Shown piece by piece: positions 1 through 13,100 of a stretch of 64,000 bases of DNA. Each line of letters starts with the position of its first letter. Within the stretch, counting starts at the first letter, position 1. The translations under genes were made by a program, and so were the position numbers. Source of the DNA: Balanoglossus misakiensis (lineage: Eukaryota; Hemichordata); NCBI GenBank assembly GCA_040954595.2, contig CM082576.2, positions 5,890,001-5,954,000 of the forward strand, written 5' to 3'. The notes under the pieces are model-generated. The model was not told where the DNA came from, searched no databases, and saw only the letters and a program-made list of their open reading frames with translations.

Positions 1-3000
1 GAAATGACAATTTTTCGACTTTGCGAAATATCAAAATTTCTTCATTTTTTTGAAAAAAGCATGGGTTATAGCTCATGAAAATCATCCAGAAATGACAATT
101 TATCGACTTTGCGAAATATCAAAATTTCTTCATTTTTTTGAAAAAAGCATGGGTTATAGCTCATGAAAATCATCCAGAAATGACAATTTTTCGACTTTGC
201 GAAATATCAAAATTTCTTCATTTTTTTGAAAAAAGCATGGGTTATAGCTCATGAAAATCATCCAGAAATGACAATTTTTCGACTTTGCGAAATATCAAAA
301 TTTCTTCATTTTTTTGAAAAAAGCATGGGTTATAGCTCATGAAAATCATCCAGAAATGACAATTTTTCGACTTTGCGAAATATCAAAATTTCTTCATTTT
401 TTTGAAAAAAGCATGGGTTATAGCTCATGAAAATCATCCAGAAATGACAATTTTTCGACTTTGCGAAATATCAAAATTTCTTCATGTTTTTGAAAAAAGC
501 ATGGGTTATAGCTCATGAAAATCATCCAGAAATGACAATTTTTCGACTTTGCGAAATATCAAAATTTCTTCATTTTTTTGAAAAAAGCATGGGTTATAGC
601 TCATGAAAATCATCCAGAAATGACAATTTTTCGACTTTGCGAAATATCAAAATTTCTTCATTTTTTTGAAAAAAGCATGGGTTATAGCTCATGAAAATCA
701 TCCAGAAATGACAATTTTTCGACTTTGCGAAATATCAAAATTTCTTCACTTTTTTGAAAAAAGCATGGGTTATAGCTCATGAAAATCATCCAGAAATGAC
801 AATTTTTCGACTTTGCGAAATATCAAAATTTCTTCATGTTTTTGAAAAAAGCATGGGTTATAGCTCATGAAAATCATCCAGAAATGACAATTTTTCGACT
901 TTGCGAAATATCAAAATTTCTTCATTTTTTTGAAAAAAGCATGGGTTATAGCTCATGAAAATCATCCAGAAATGACAATTTTTCGACTTTGCGAAATATC
1001 AAAATTTCTTCATTTTTTTGAAAAAAGCATGGGTTATAGCTCATGAAAATCATCCAGAAATGACAATTTATCGACTTTGCGAAATATCAAAATTTCTTCA
1101 TTTTTTTGAAAAAAGCATGGGTTATAGCTCATGAAAATCATCCAGAAATGACAATTTTTCGACTTTGCGAAATATCAAAATTTCTTCATTTTTTTGAAAA
1201 AAGCATGGGTTATAGCTCATGAAAATCATCCAGAAATGACAATTTTTCCACTTTGCGAAATATCAAAATTTCTTCATTTTTTTGAAAAAAGCATGAGTTA
1301 TAGCTCATGAAAATCATCCAGAAATGACAATTTTTCGACTTTGCGAAATATCAAAATTTCTTCATTTTTTGAAAAAAGCATGGGTTATAGCTCATGAAAA
1401 TCATCCAGAAATGACAATTTATCGACTTTGCGAAATATCAAAATTTCTTCATTTTTTTGAAAAAAGCATGGGTTATAGCTCATGAAAATCATCCAGAAAT
1501 GACAATTTTTCGACTTTGCGAAATATCAAAATTTCTTCATTTTTTTGAAAAAAGCATGGGTTATAGCTCATGAAAATCATCCAGAAATGACAATTTTTCG
1601 ACTTTGCGAAATATCAAAATTTCTTCATTTTTTTGAAAAAAGCATGGGTTATAGCTCATGAAAATCATCCAGAAATGACAATTTTTCGACTTTGCGAAAT
1701 ATCAAAATTTCTTCACTTTTTTGAAAAAAGCATGGGTTATAGCTCATGAAAATCATCCAGAAATGACAATTTTTCGACTTTGCGAAATATCAAAATTTCT
1801 TCACTTTTTTGAAAAAAGCATGGGTTATAGCTCATGAAAATCATCCAGAAATGACAATTTTTCGACTTTGCGAAATATTAAAATTTCTTCATTTTTTTGA
1901 AAAAAGCATGGGTTATAGCTCATGAAAATCATCCAGAAATGACAATTTTTCGACTTTGCGAAATATCAAAATTTCTTCATTTTTTTGAAAAAAGCACGGG
2001 TTATAGCTCATGAAAATCATCCAGAAATGACAATTTTTCGACTTTGCGAAATATCAAAATTTCTTCATTTTTTTGAAAAAAGCATGGGTTATAGCTCATG
2101 AAAATCATCCAGAAATGACAATTTTTCGACTTTGCGAAATATCAAAATTTCTTCATTTTTTTGAAAAAAGCATGGGTTATAGCTCATGAAAATCATCCAG
2201 AAATGACAATTTTTTGACTTTGCGAAATATCAAAATTTCTTCATTTTTTTGAAAAAAGCATGGGTTATAGCTCATGAAAATCATCCAGAAATGACAATTT
2301 TTCGACTTTGCGAAATATCAAAATTTCTTCATTTTTTTGAAAAAAGCATGGGTTATAGCTCATGAAAATCATCCAGAAATGACAATTTTTCGACTTTGCG
2401 AAATATCAAAATTTCTTCATTTTTTTGAAAAAAGCATGGGTTATAGCTCATGAAAATCATCCAGAAATGACAATTTTTCGACTTTGCGAAATATCAAAAT
2501 TTCTTCATTTTTTTGAAAAAAGCATGGGTTATAGCTCATGAAAATCATCCAGAAATGACAATTTTTCGACTTTGCGAAATATCAAAATTTCTTCATTTTT
2601 TTGAAAAAAGCATGGGTTATAGCTCATGAAAATCATCCAGAAATGACAATTTATCGACTTTGCGAAATATCAAAATTTCTTCATTTTTTTGAAAAAAGCA
2701 TGAGTTATAGCTCATGAAAATCATCCAGAAATGACAATTTTTCGACTTTGCGAAATATCAAAATTTCTTCATTTTTTTGAAAAAAGCATGGGTTATAGCT
2801 CATGAAAATCATCCAGAAATGACAATTTTTCGACTTTGCGAAATATCAAAATTTCTTCATTTTTTTTAAAAAAAGCATGGGTTATAGCTCATGAAAATCA
2901 TCCAGAAATGACAATTTTTCGACTTTGCGAAATATCAAAATTTCTTCATTTATTGAAAAAAGCATGGGTTATAGCTCATGAAAATCATCCAGAAATGACA

Positions 3001-3028
3001 ATTTTTCGACTTTGCGAAATATCAAAAT
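1..3028 (+). repeat. 88-bp satellite array, left contig segment
   Basis: Head-to-tail copies of an 88-bp AT-rich monomer fill this segment and run off the left edge of the window. Each unit carries the landmarks GAAATGACAATTTTTCGAC, TTTGCGAAATATCAAAAT, TTTTTTTGAAAAAAGC and ATGGGTTATAGCTCATGA in that order. Copies are nearly identical; most differ at only one or a few scattered bases (for example ATTTATCGAC for ATTTTTCGAC near 101, CATGTTTTTG near 483, AAATATTAAAA near 1874, GCACGGG near 1994). Near 2859-2960 are units with altered A/T tracts. The whole segment recurs at 7128-10156. No spacers or coding domains occur. It behaves like ordinary satellite DNA; a centromeric or heterochromatic role cannot be judged from sequence alone. 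Confidence 0.97.
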
Positions 3029-3128
3029 NNNNNNNNNNNNNNNNNNNNNNNNNNNNNNNNNNNNNNNNNNNNNNNNNNNNNNNNNNNNNNNNNNNNNNNN
3101 NNNNNNNNNNNNNNNNNNNNNNNNNNNN
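3029..3128. other. Assembly gap (100 Ns)
   Basis: Exactly 100 N characters inside the satellite array. A round 100 is the usual placeholder for a scaffold gap of unknown size, so the true length of the array here is not known. Sequence just to the right (3129-3480) has many small indels and a foreign-looking insert (CTCGTGAGA near 3229), as expected of a low-quality contig end. Confidence 0.98.
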
Positions 3129-6100
3129 GGAATTAAGGTTTTTTGAATAAGCTCATGAACAATCATCCAGAAATGACAATTTTTCGACTTTGCGAATATC
3201 AAAATTTCTTCATTTTTTTGAAAAAGCATCTCGTGAGAGGTTATAGCTCATGAAAATCATCCAGAAATGACAATTTTTCGACTTTGCGAAATATCAAAAT
3301 TTCTTCATTTTTTTGAAAAAGCATGGGTTATAGCTCATGAAAATCATCCAGAAATGACAATTTTTCGACTTTGCGAATATCAAAATTTCTTCATTTTTTG
3401 AAAAAAGCATGGGTTATAGCTCATGAAAATCATCCAGAAATGACAATTTTTCGACTTTGCGAATATCAAAATTTCTTCATTTTTTTGAAAAAAGCATGGG
3501 TTATAGCTCATGAAAATCATCCAGAAATGACAATTTTTCGACTTTGCGAAATATCAAAATTTCTTCATTTTTTTGAAAAAAGCATGGGTTATAGCTCATG
3601 AAAATCATCCAGAAATGACAATTTTTCGACTTTGCGAAATATCAAAATTTCTTCATTTTTTTGAAAAAAGCATGGGTTATAGCTCATGAAAATCATCCAG
3701 AAATGACAATTTTTCGACTTTGCGAAATATCAAAATTTCTTCATTTTTTTGAAAAAAGCATGGGTTATAGCTCATGAAAATCATCCAGAAATGACAATTT
3801 TTCGACTTTGCGAAATATCAAAATTTCTTCATTTTTTTGAAAAAAGCATGGGTTATAGCTCATGAAAATCATCCAGAAATGACAATTTTTCGACTTTGCG
3901 AAATATCAAAATTTCTTCATTTTTTGAAAAAAGCATGGGTTATAGCTCATGAAAATCATCCAGAAATGACAATTTTCGACTTTGCGAAATATCAAAATTT
4001 CTTCATTTTTTTGAAAAAAGCATGGGTTATAGCTCATGAAAATCATCCAGAAATGACAATTTTTCGACTTTGCGAAATATCAAAATTTCTTCATTTTTTT
4101 GAAAAAAGCATGGGTTATAGCTCATGAAAATCATCCAGAAATGACAATTTTTCGACTTTGCGAAATATCAAAATTTCTTCATTTTTTTGAAAAAAGCATG
4201 GGTTATAGCTCATGAAAATCATCCAGAAATGACAATTTTTCGACTTTGCGAAATATCAAAATTTCTTCATTTTTTTGAAAAAAGCATGGGTTATAGCTCA
4301 TGAAAATCATCCAGAAATGACAATTTTTCGACTTTGCGAAATATCAAAATTTCTTCATTTTTTTGAAAAAAGCATGGGTTATAGCTCATGAAAATCATCC
4401 AGAAATGACAATTTTTCGACTTTGCGAAATATCAAAATTTCTTCATTTTTTTGAAAAAAGCATGGGTTATAGCTCATGAAAATCATCCAGAAATGACAAT
4501 TTTTCGACTTTGCGAAATATCAAAATTTCTTCATTTTTTTGAAAAAAGCATGGGTTATAGCTCATGAAAATCATCCAGAAATGACAATTTTTCGACTTTG
4601 CGAAATATCAAAATTTCTTCATTTTTTGAAAAAGCATGGGTTATAGCTCATGAAAATCATCCAGAAATGACAATTTTTCGACTTTGCGAAATATCAAAAT
4701 TTCTTCATTTTTTTGAAAAAAGCATGGGTTATAGCTCATGAAAATCATCCAGAAATGACAATTTTTCGACTTTGCGAAATATCAAAATTTCTTCATTTTT
4801 TTGAAAAAAGCATGGGTTATAGCTCATGAAAATCATCCAGAAATGACAATTTTTCGACTTTGCGAAATATCAAAATTTCTTCATTTTTTTGAAAAAAGCA
4901 TGGGTTATAGCTCATGAAAATCATCCAGAAATGACATTTTCGACTTTGCGAAATATCAAAATTTCTTCATTTTTTTGAAAAAAGCATGGGTTATAGCTCA
5001 TGAAAATCATCCAGAAATGACAATTTTTCGACTTTGCGAAATATCAAAATTTCTTCATTTTTTTGAAAAAAGCATGGGTTATAGCTCATGAAAATCATCC
5101 AGAAATGACAATTTTTCGACTTTGCGAAATATCAAAATTTCTTCATTTTTTTGAAAAAAGCATGGGTTATAGCTCATGAAAATCATCCAGAAATGACAAT
5201 TTTTCGACTTTGCGAAATATCAAAATTTCTTCATTTTTTTGAAAAAAGCATGGGTTATAGCTCATGAAAATCATCCAGAAATGACAATTTTTCGACTTTG
5301 CGAAATATCAAAATTTCTTCATTTTTTTGAAAAAAGCATGAGTTATAGCTCATGAAAAATCATCCAGAAATGACAATTTTTCGACTTTGCGAAATATCAA
5401 AATTTCTTCATTTTTTTGAAAAAAGCATGGGTTATAGCTCATGAAAATCATCCAGAAATGACAATTTATCGAATTTGCGAAATATCAAAATTTCTTCATT
5501 TTTTTGAAAAAAGCATGGGTTATAGCTCATGAAAATCATCCAGAAATGACAATTTTTCGACTTTGCGAAATATCAAAATTTCTTCATTTTTTTGAAAAAA
5601 GCATGGGTTATAGCTCATGAAAATCATCCAGAAATGACAATTTATCGGACTTTGCGAAATATCAAAATTTCTTCATTTTTTTGAAAAAAGCATGGGTTAT
5701 AGCTCATGAAAATCATCCAGAAATGACAATTTTTCGACTTTGCGAAATATCAAAATTTCTTCATTTTTTTGAAAAAAGCATGGGTTATAGCTCATGAAAA
5801 TCATCCAGAAATGACAATTTTTCGACTTTGCGAAATATCAAAATTTCTTCATTTTTTTGAAAAAAGCATGAGTTATAGCTCATGAAAATCATCCAGAAAT
5901 GACAATTTTTCGACTTTGCGAAATATCAAAATTTCTTCATTTTTTTGAAAAAAGCATGGGTTATAGCTCATGAAAATCATCCAGAAATGACAATTTTTCG
6001 ACTTTGCGAAATATCAAAATTTCTTCATTTTTTTGAAAAAAGCATGGGTTATAGCTCATGAAAATCATCCAGAAATGACAATTTTTCGACTTTGCGAAAT

Positions 6101-7127
6101 ATCAAAATTTCTTCATTTTTTTGAAAAAAGCATGGGTTATAGCTCATGAAAATCATCCAGAAATGACAATTTTTCGACTTTGCGAAATATCAAAATTTCT
6201 TCATTTTTTTGAAAAAAGCATGGGTTATAGCTCATGAAAATCATCCAGAAATGACAATTTTTCGACTTTGCGAAATATCAAAATTTCTTCATTTTTTTGA
6301 AAAAAGCATGGGTTATAGCTCATGAAAATCATCCAGAAATGACAATTTTTCGACTTTGCGAAATATCAAAATTTCTTCATTTTTTTGAAAAAAGCATGAG
6401 TTATAGCTCATGAAAATCATCCAGAAATGACAATTTTTCGACTTTGCGAAATATCAAAATTTCTTCATTTTTTTGAAAAAAGCATGGGTTATAGCTCATG
6501 AAAATCATCCAGAAATGACAATTTATCGACTTTGCGAAATATCAAAATTTCTTCATTTTTTTGAAAAAAGCATGGGTTATAGCTCATGAAAATCATCCAG
6601 AAATGACAATTTTTCGACTTTGCGAAATATCAAAATTTCTTCATTTTTTTGAAAAAAGCATGGGTTATAGCTCATGAAAATCATCCAGAAATGACAATTT
6701 ATCGACTTTGCGAAATATCAAAATTTCTTCATTTTTTTGAAAAAAGCATGGGTTATAGCTCATGAAAATCATCCAGAAATGACAATTTTTCGACTTTGCG
6801 AAATATCAAAATTTCTTCATTTTTTTGAAAAAAGCATGGGTTATAGCTCATGAAAATCATCCAGAAATGACAATTTTTCGACTTTGCGAAATATCAAAAT
6901 TTCTTCATTTTTTTGAAAAAAGCATGAGTTATAGCTCATGAAAATCATCCAGAAATGACAATTTTTCGACTTTGCGAAATATCAAAATTTCTTCATTTTT
7001 TTGAAAAAAGCATGGGTTATAGCTCATGAAAATCATCCAGAAATGACAATTTTTCGACTTTGCGAAATATCAAAATTTCTTCATTTTTTTGAAAAAAGCA
7101 TGGGTTATAGCTCATGAAAATCATCCA

Positions 7128-10100
7128 GAAATGACAATTTTTCGACTTTGCGAAATATCAAAATTTCTTCATTTTTTTGAAAAAAGCATGGGTTATAGCT
7201 CATGAAAATCATCCAGAAATGACAATTTATCGACTTTGCGAAATATCAAAATTTCTTCATTTTTTTGAAAAAAGCATGGGTTATAGCTCATGAAAATCAT
7301 CCAGAAATGACAATTTTTCGACTTTGCGAAATATCAAAATTTCTTCATTTTTTTGAAAAAAGCATGGGTTATAGCTCATGAAAATCATCCAGAAATGACA
7401 ATTTTTCGACTTTGCGAAATATCAAAATTTCTTCATTTTTTTGAAAAAAGCATGGGTTATAGCTCATGAAAATCATCCAGAAATGACAATTTTTCGACTT
7501 TGCGAAATATCAAAATTTCTTCATTTTTTTGAAAAAAGCATGGGTTATAGCTCATGAAAATCATCCAGAAATGACAATTTTTCGACTTTGCGAAATATCA
7601 AAATTTCTTCATGTTTTTGAAAAAAGCATGGGTTATAGCTCATGAAAATCATCCAGAAATGACAATTTTTCGACTTTGCGAAATATCAAAATTTCTTCAT
7701 TTTTTTGAAAAAAGCATGGGTTATAGCTCATGAAAATCATCCAGAAATGACAATTTTTCGACTTTGCGAAATATCAAAATTTCTTCATTTTTTTGAAAAA
7801 AGCATGGGTTATAGCTCATGAAAATCATCCAGAAATGACAATTTTTCGACTTTGCGAAATATCAAAATTTCTTCACTTTTTTGAAAAAAGCATGGGTTAT
7901 AGCTCATGAAAATCATCCAGAAATGACAATTTTTCGACTTTGCGAAATATCAAAATTTCTTCATGTTTTTGAAAAAAGCATGGGTTATAGCTCATGAAAA
8001 TCATCCAGAAATGACAATTTTTCGACTTTGCGAAATATCAAAATTTCTTCATTTTTTTGAAAAAAGCATGGGTTATAGCTCATGAAAATCATCCAGAAAT
8101 GACAATTTTTCGACTTTGCGAAATATCAAAATTTCTTCATTTTTTTGAAAAAAGCATGGGTTATAGCTCATGAAAATCATCCAGAAATGACAATTTATCG
8201 ACTTTGCGAAATATCAAAATTTCTTCATTTTTTTGAAAAAAGCATGGGTTATAGCTCATGAAAATCATCCAGAAATGACAATTTTTCGACTTTGCGAAAT
8301 ATCAAAATTTCTTCATTTTTTTGAAAAAAGCATGGGTTATAGCTCATGAAAATCATCCAGAAATGACAATTTTTCCACTTTGCGAAATATCAAAATTTCT
8401 TCATTTTTTTGAAAAAAGCATGAGTTATAGCTCATGAAAATCATCCAGAAATGACAATTTTTCGACTTTGCGAAATATCAAAATTTCTTCATTTTTTGAA
8501 AAAAGCATGGGTTATAGCTCATGAAAATCATCCAGAAATGACAATTTATCGACTTTGCGAAATATCAAAATTTCTTCATTTTTTTGAAAAAAGCATGGGT
8601 TATAGCTCATGAAAATCATCCAGAAATGACAATTTTTCGACTTTGCGAAATATCAAAATTTCTTCATTTTTTTGAAAAAAGCATGGGTTATAGCTCATGA
8701 AAATCATCCAGAAATGACAATTTTTCGACTTTGCGAAATATCAAAATTTCTTCATTTTTTTGAAAAAAGCATGGGTTATAGCTCATGAAAATCATCCAGA
8801 AATGACAATTTTTCGACTTTGCGAAATATCAAAATTTCTTCACTTTTTTGAAAAAAGCATGGGTTATAGCTCATGAAAATCATCCAGAAATGACAATTTT
8901 TCGACTTTGCGAAATATCAAAATTTCTTCACTTTTTTGAAAAAAGCATGGGTTATAGCTCATGAAAATCATCCAGAAATGACAATTTTTCGACTTTGCGA
9001 AATATTAAAATTTCTTCATTTTTTTGAAAAAAGCATGGGTTATAGCTCATGAAAATCATCCAGAAATGACAATTTTTCGACTTTGCGAAATATCAAAATT
9101 TCTTCATTTTTTTGAAAAAAGCACGGGTTATAGCTCATGAAAATCATCCAGAAATGACAATTTTTCGACTTTGCGAAATATCAAAATTTCTTCATTTTTT
9201 TGAAAAAAGCATGGGTTATAGCTCATGAAAATCATCCAGAAATGACAATTTTTCGACTTTGCGAAATATCAAAATTTCTTCATTTTTTTGAAAAAAGCAT
9301 GGGTTATAGCTCATGAAAATCATCCAGAAATGACAATTTTTTGACTTTGCGAAATATCAAAATTTCTTCATTTTTTTGAAAAAAGCATGGGTTATAGCTC
9401 ATGAAAATCATCCAGAAATGACAATTTTTCGACTTTGCGAAATATCAAAATTTCTTCATTTTTTTGAAAAAAGCATGGGTTATAGCTCATGAAAATCATC
9501 CAGAAATGACAATTTTTCGACTTTGCGAAATATCAAAATTTCTTCATTTTTTTGAAAAAAGCATGGGTTATAGCTCATGAAAATCATCCAGAAATGACAA
9601 TTTTTCGACTTTGCGAAATATCAAAATTTCTTCATTTTTTTGAAAAAAGCATGGGTTATAGCTCATGAAAATCATCCAGAAATGACAATTTTTCGACTTT
9701 GCGAAATATCAAAATTTCTTCATTTTTTTGAAAAAAGCATGGGTTATAGCTCATGAAAATCATCCAGAAATGACAATTTATCGACTTTGCGAAATATCAA
9801 AATTTCTTCATTTTTTTGAAAAAAGCATGAGTTATAGCTCATGAAAATCATCCAGAAATGACAATTTTTCGACTTTGCGAAATATCAAAATTTCTTCATT
9901 TTTTTGAAAAAAAGCATGGGTTATAGCTCATGAAAATCATCCAGAAATGACAATTTTTCGACTTTGCGAAATATCAAAATTTCTTCATTTTTTTTAAAAA
10001 AAGCATGGGTTATAGCTCATGAAAATCATCCAGAAATGACAATTTTTCGACTTTGCGAAATATCAAAATTTCTTCATTTATTGAAAAAAGCATGGGTTAT

Positions 10101-10156
10101 AGCTCATGAAAATCATCCAGAAATGACAATTTTTCGACTTTGCGAAATATCAAAAT
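7128..10156 (+). repeat. Second copy of the 3-kb satellite block at 1-3028
   Basis: This block reproduces the order of variant bases seen at 1-3028 at a constant offset. Matched landmarks are the CATGTTTTTG variant (481 and 7608), AAATATTAAAA (1871 and 8998), GCACGGG (1994 and 9121) and TTTTTTGACTT (2206 and 9333), each 7127 bp apart. The TTTTTTTTAAAAAAAGC unit (2858 and 9986) is 7128 bp apart after a one-base insertion near 9907. The offset is 81 monomers less one base. It is either a real higher-order repeat or a duplicated contig end at the scaffold gap. Confidence 0.9.
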
Positions 10157-13100
10157 TTCTTCATTTATTGAAAAAAGCATGGGTTATAGCTCATGAAAAT
10201 CATCCAGAAATGACAATTTTTCGACTTTGCGAAATATCAAAATTTCTTCATTTTTTTGAAAAAAGCATGGGTTATAGCTCATGAAAATCATCCAGAAATG
10301 ACAATTTTTCGACTTTGCGAAATATCAAAATTTCTTCATTTTTTTGAAAAAAGCATGGGTTATAGCTCATGAAAATCATCCAGAAATGACAATTTTTCGA
10401 CTTTGCGAAATATCAAAATTTCTTCATTTTTTTGAAAAAAGCATGGGTTATAGCTCATGAAAATCATCCAGAAATGACAATTTTTCGACTTTGCGAAATA
10501 TCAAAATTTCTTCATTTTTTTGAAAAAAGCATGGGTTATAGCTCATGAAAATCATCCAGAAATGACAATTTTTCGACTTTGCGAAATATCAAAATTTCTT
10601 CATTTTTTTGAAAAAAGCATGGGTTATAGCTCATGAAAATCATCCAGAAATGACAATTTTTCGACTTTGCGAAATATCAAAATTTCTTCATTTTTTTGAA
10701 AAAAGCATGGGTTATAGCTCATGAAAATCATCCAGAAATGACAATTTTTCGACTTTGCGAAATATCAAAATTTCTTCATTTATTGAAAAAAGCATGGGTT
10801 ATAGCTCATGAAAATCATCCAGAAATGACAATTTTTCGACTTTGCGAAATATCAAAATTTCTTCATTTTTTTGAAAAAAGCATGGGTTATAGCTCATGAA
10901 AATCATCCAGAAATGACAATTTTTCGACTTTGCGAAATATCAAAATTTCTTCACTTTTTTGAAAAAAGCATGGGTTATAGCTCATGAAAATCATCCAGAA
11001 ATGACAATTTTTCGACTTTGCGAAATATCTAAATTTCTTCACTTTTTTGAAAAAAGCATGGGTTATAGCTCATGAAAATCATCCAGAAATGACAATTTTT
11101 CGACTTTGCGAAATATCAAAATTTCTTCACTTTTTTGAAAAAAGCATGGGTTATAGCTCATGAAAATCATCCAGAAATGACAATTTTTCGACTTTGCGAA
11201 ATATCTAAATTTCTTCACTTTTTTGAAAAAAGCATGGGTTATAGCTCATGAAAATCATCCAGAAATGACAATTTTTCGACTTTGCGAAATATCAAAATTT
11301 CTTCACTTTTTTGAAAAAAGCATGGGTTATAGCTCATGAAAATCATCCAGAAATGACAATTTTTCGACTTTGCGAAATATCAAAATTTCTTCACTTTTTT
11401 GAAAAAAGCATGGGTTATAGCTCATGAAAATCATCCAGAAATGACAATTTTTCGACTTTGCGAAATATCAAAATTTCTTCACTTTTTTGAAAAAAGCATG
11501 GGTTATAGCTCATGAAAATCATCCAGAAATGACAATTTTTCGACTTTGCGAAATATCAAAATTTCTTCATTTTTTTGAAAAAAGCATGGGTTATAGCTCA
11601 TGAAAATCATCCAGAAATGACAATTTTTCGACTTTGCGAAATATCAAAATTTCTTCATTTTTTTGAAAAAAGCATGGGTTATAGCTCATGAAAATCATCC
11701 AGAAATGACAATTTTTCGACTTTGCGAAATATCAAAATTTCTTCATTTTTTTGAAAAAAGCATGGGTTATAGCTCATGAAAATCATCCAGAAATGACAAT
11801 TTTTCGACTTTGCGAAATATCAAAATTTCTTCATTTTTTTGAAAAAAGCATGGGTTATAGCTCATGAAAATCATCCAGAAATGACAATTTTTCGACTTTG
11901 CGAAATATCAAAATTTCTTCATTTTTTTGAAAAAAGCATGGGTTATAGCTCATGAAAATCATCCAGAAATGTCAATTTTTCGACTTTGCGAAATATCAAA
12001 ATTTCTTCATTTTTTTGAAAAAAGCATGGGTTATAGCTCATGAAAATCATCCAGAAATGACAATTTTTCGACTTTGCAAAATATCAAAATTTCTTCATTT
12101 TTTTGAAAAAAGCATGGGTTATAGCTCATGAAAATCATCCAGAAATGACAATTTTTCGACTTTGCGAAATATCAAAATTTCTTCATTTTTTTGAAAAAAG
12201 CATGGGTTATAGCTCATGAAAATCATCCAGAAATGACAATTTTTCGACTTTGCGAAATATCAAAATTTCTTCATTTTTTTGAAAAAAGCATGGGTTATAG
12301 CTCATGAAAATCATCCAGAAATGACAATTTTTCGACTTTGCGAAATATCAAAATTTCTTCATTTTTTTGAAAAAAGCATGGGTTATAGCTCATGAAAATC
12401 ATCCAGAAATGACAATTTTTCGACTTTGCGAAATATCAAAATTTCTTCATTTTTTTGAAAAAAGCATGGGTTATAGCTCATGAAAATCATCCAGAAATGA
12501 CAATTTTTCGACTTTGCGAAATATCAAAATTTCTTCATTTTTTTGAAAAAAGCATGGGTTATAGCTCATGAAAATCATCCAGAAATGACAATTTTTCGAC
12601 TTTGCGAAATATCAAAATTTCTTCATTTTTTTGAAAAAAGCATGGGTTATAGCTCATGAAAATCATCCAGAAATGACAATTTTTCGACTTTGCGAAATAT
12701 CAAAATTTCTTCATTTTTTTTGAAAAAGCATGGGTTATAGCTCATGAAAATCATCCAGAAATGACAATTTTTCGACTTTGCGAAATATCAAAATTTCTTC
12801 ATTTTTTTGAAAAAAGCATGGGTTATAGCTCATGAAAATCATCCAGAAATGACAATATTTCGACTTTGCGAAATATCAAAATTTCTTCATTTTTTGAAAA
12901 AAGCATGGGTTATAGCTCATGAAAATCATCCAGAAATGACAATTTTTCGACTTTGCAAAATATCAAAAATTCTTCATTTTTTTGAAAAAGCATGGGTTAT
13001 AGCTCATGAAAATCATCCAGAAATGACAATTTTTCGACTTTGCGAAATATCAAAATTTCTTCATTTTTTTGAAAAAAGCATGGGTTATAGCTCATGAAAA

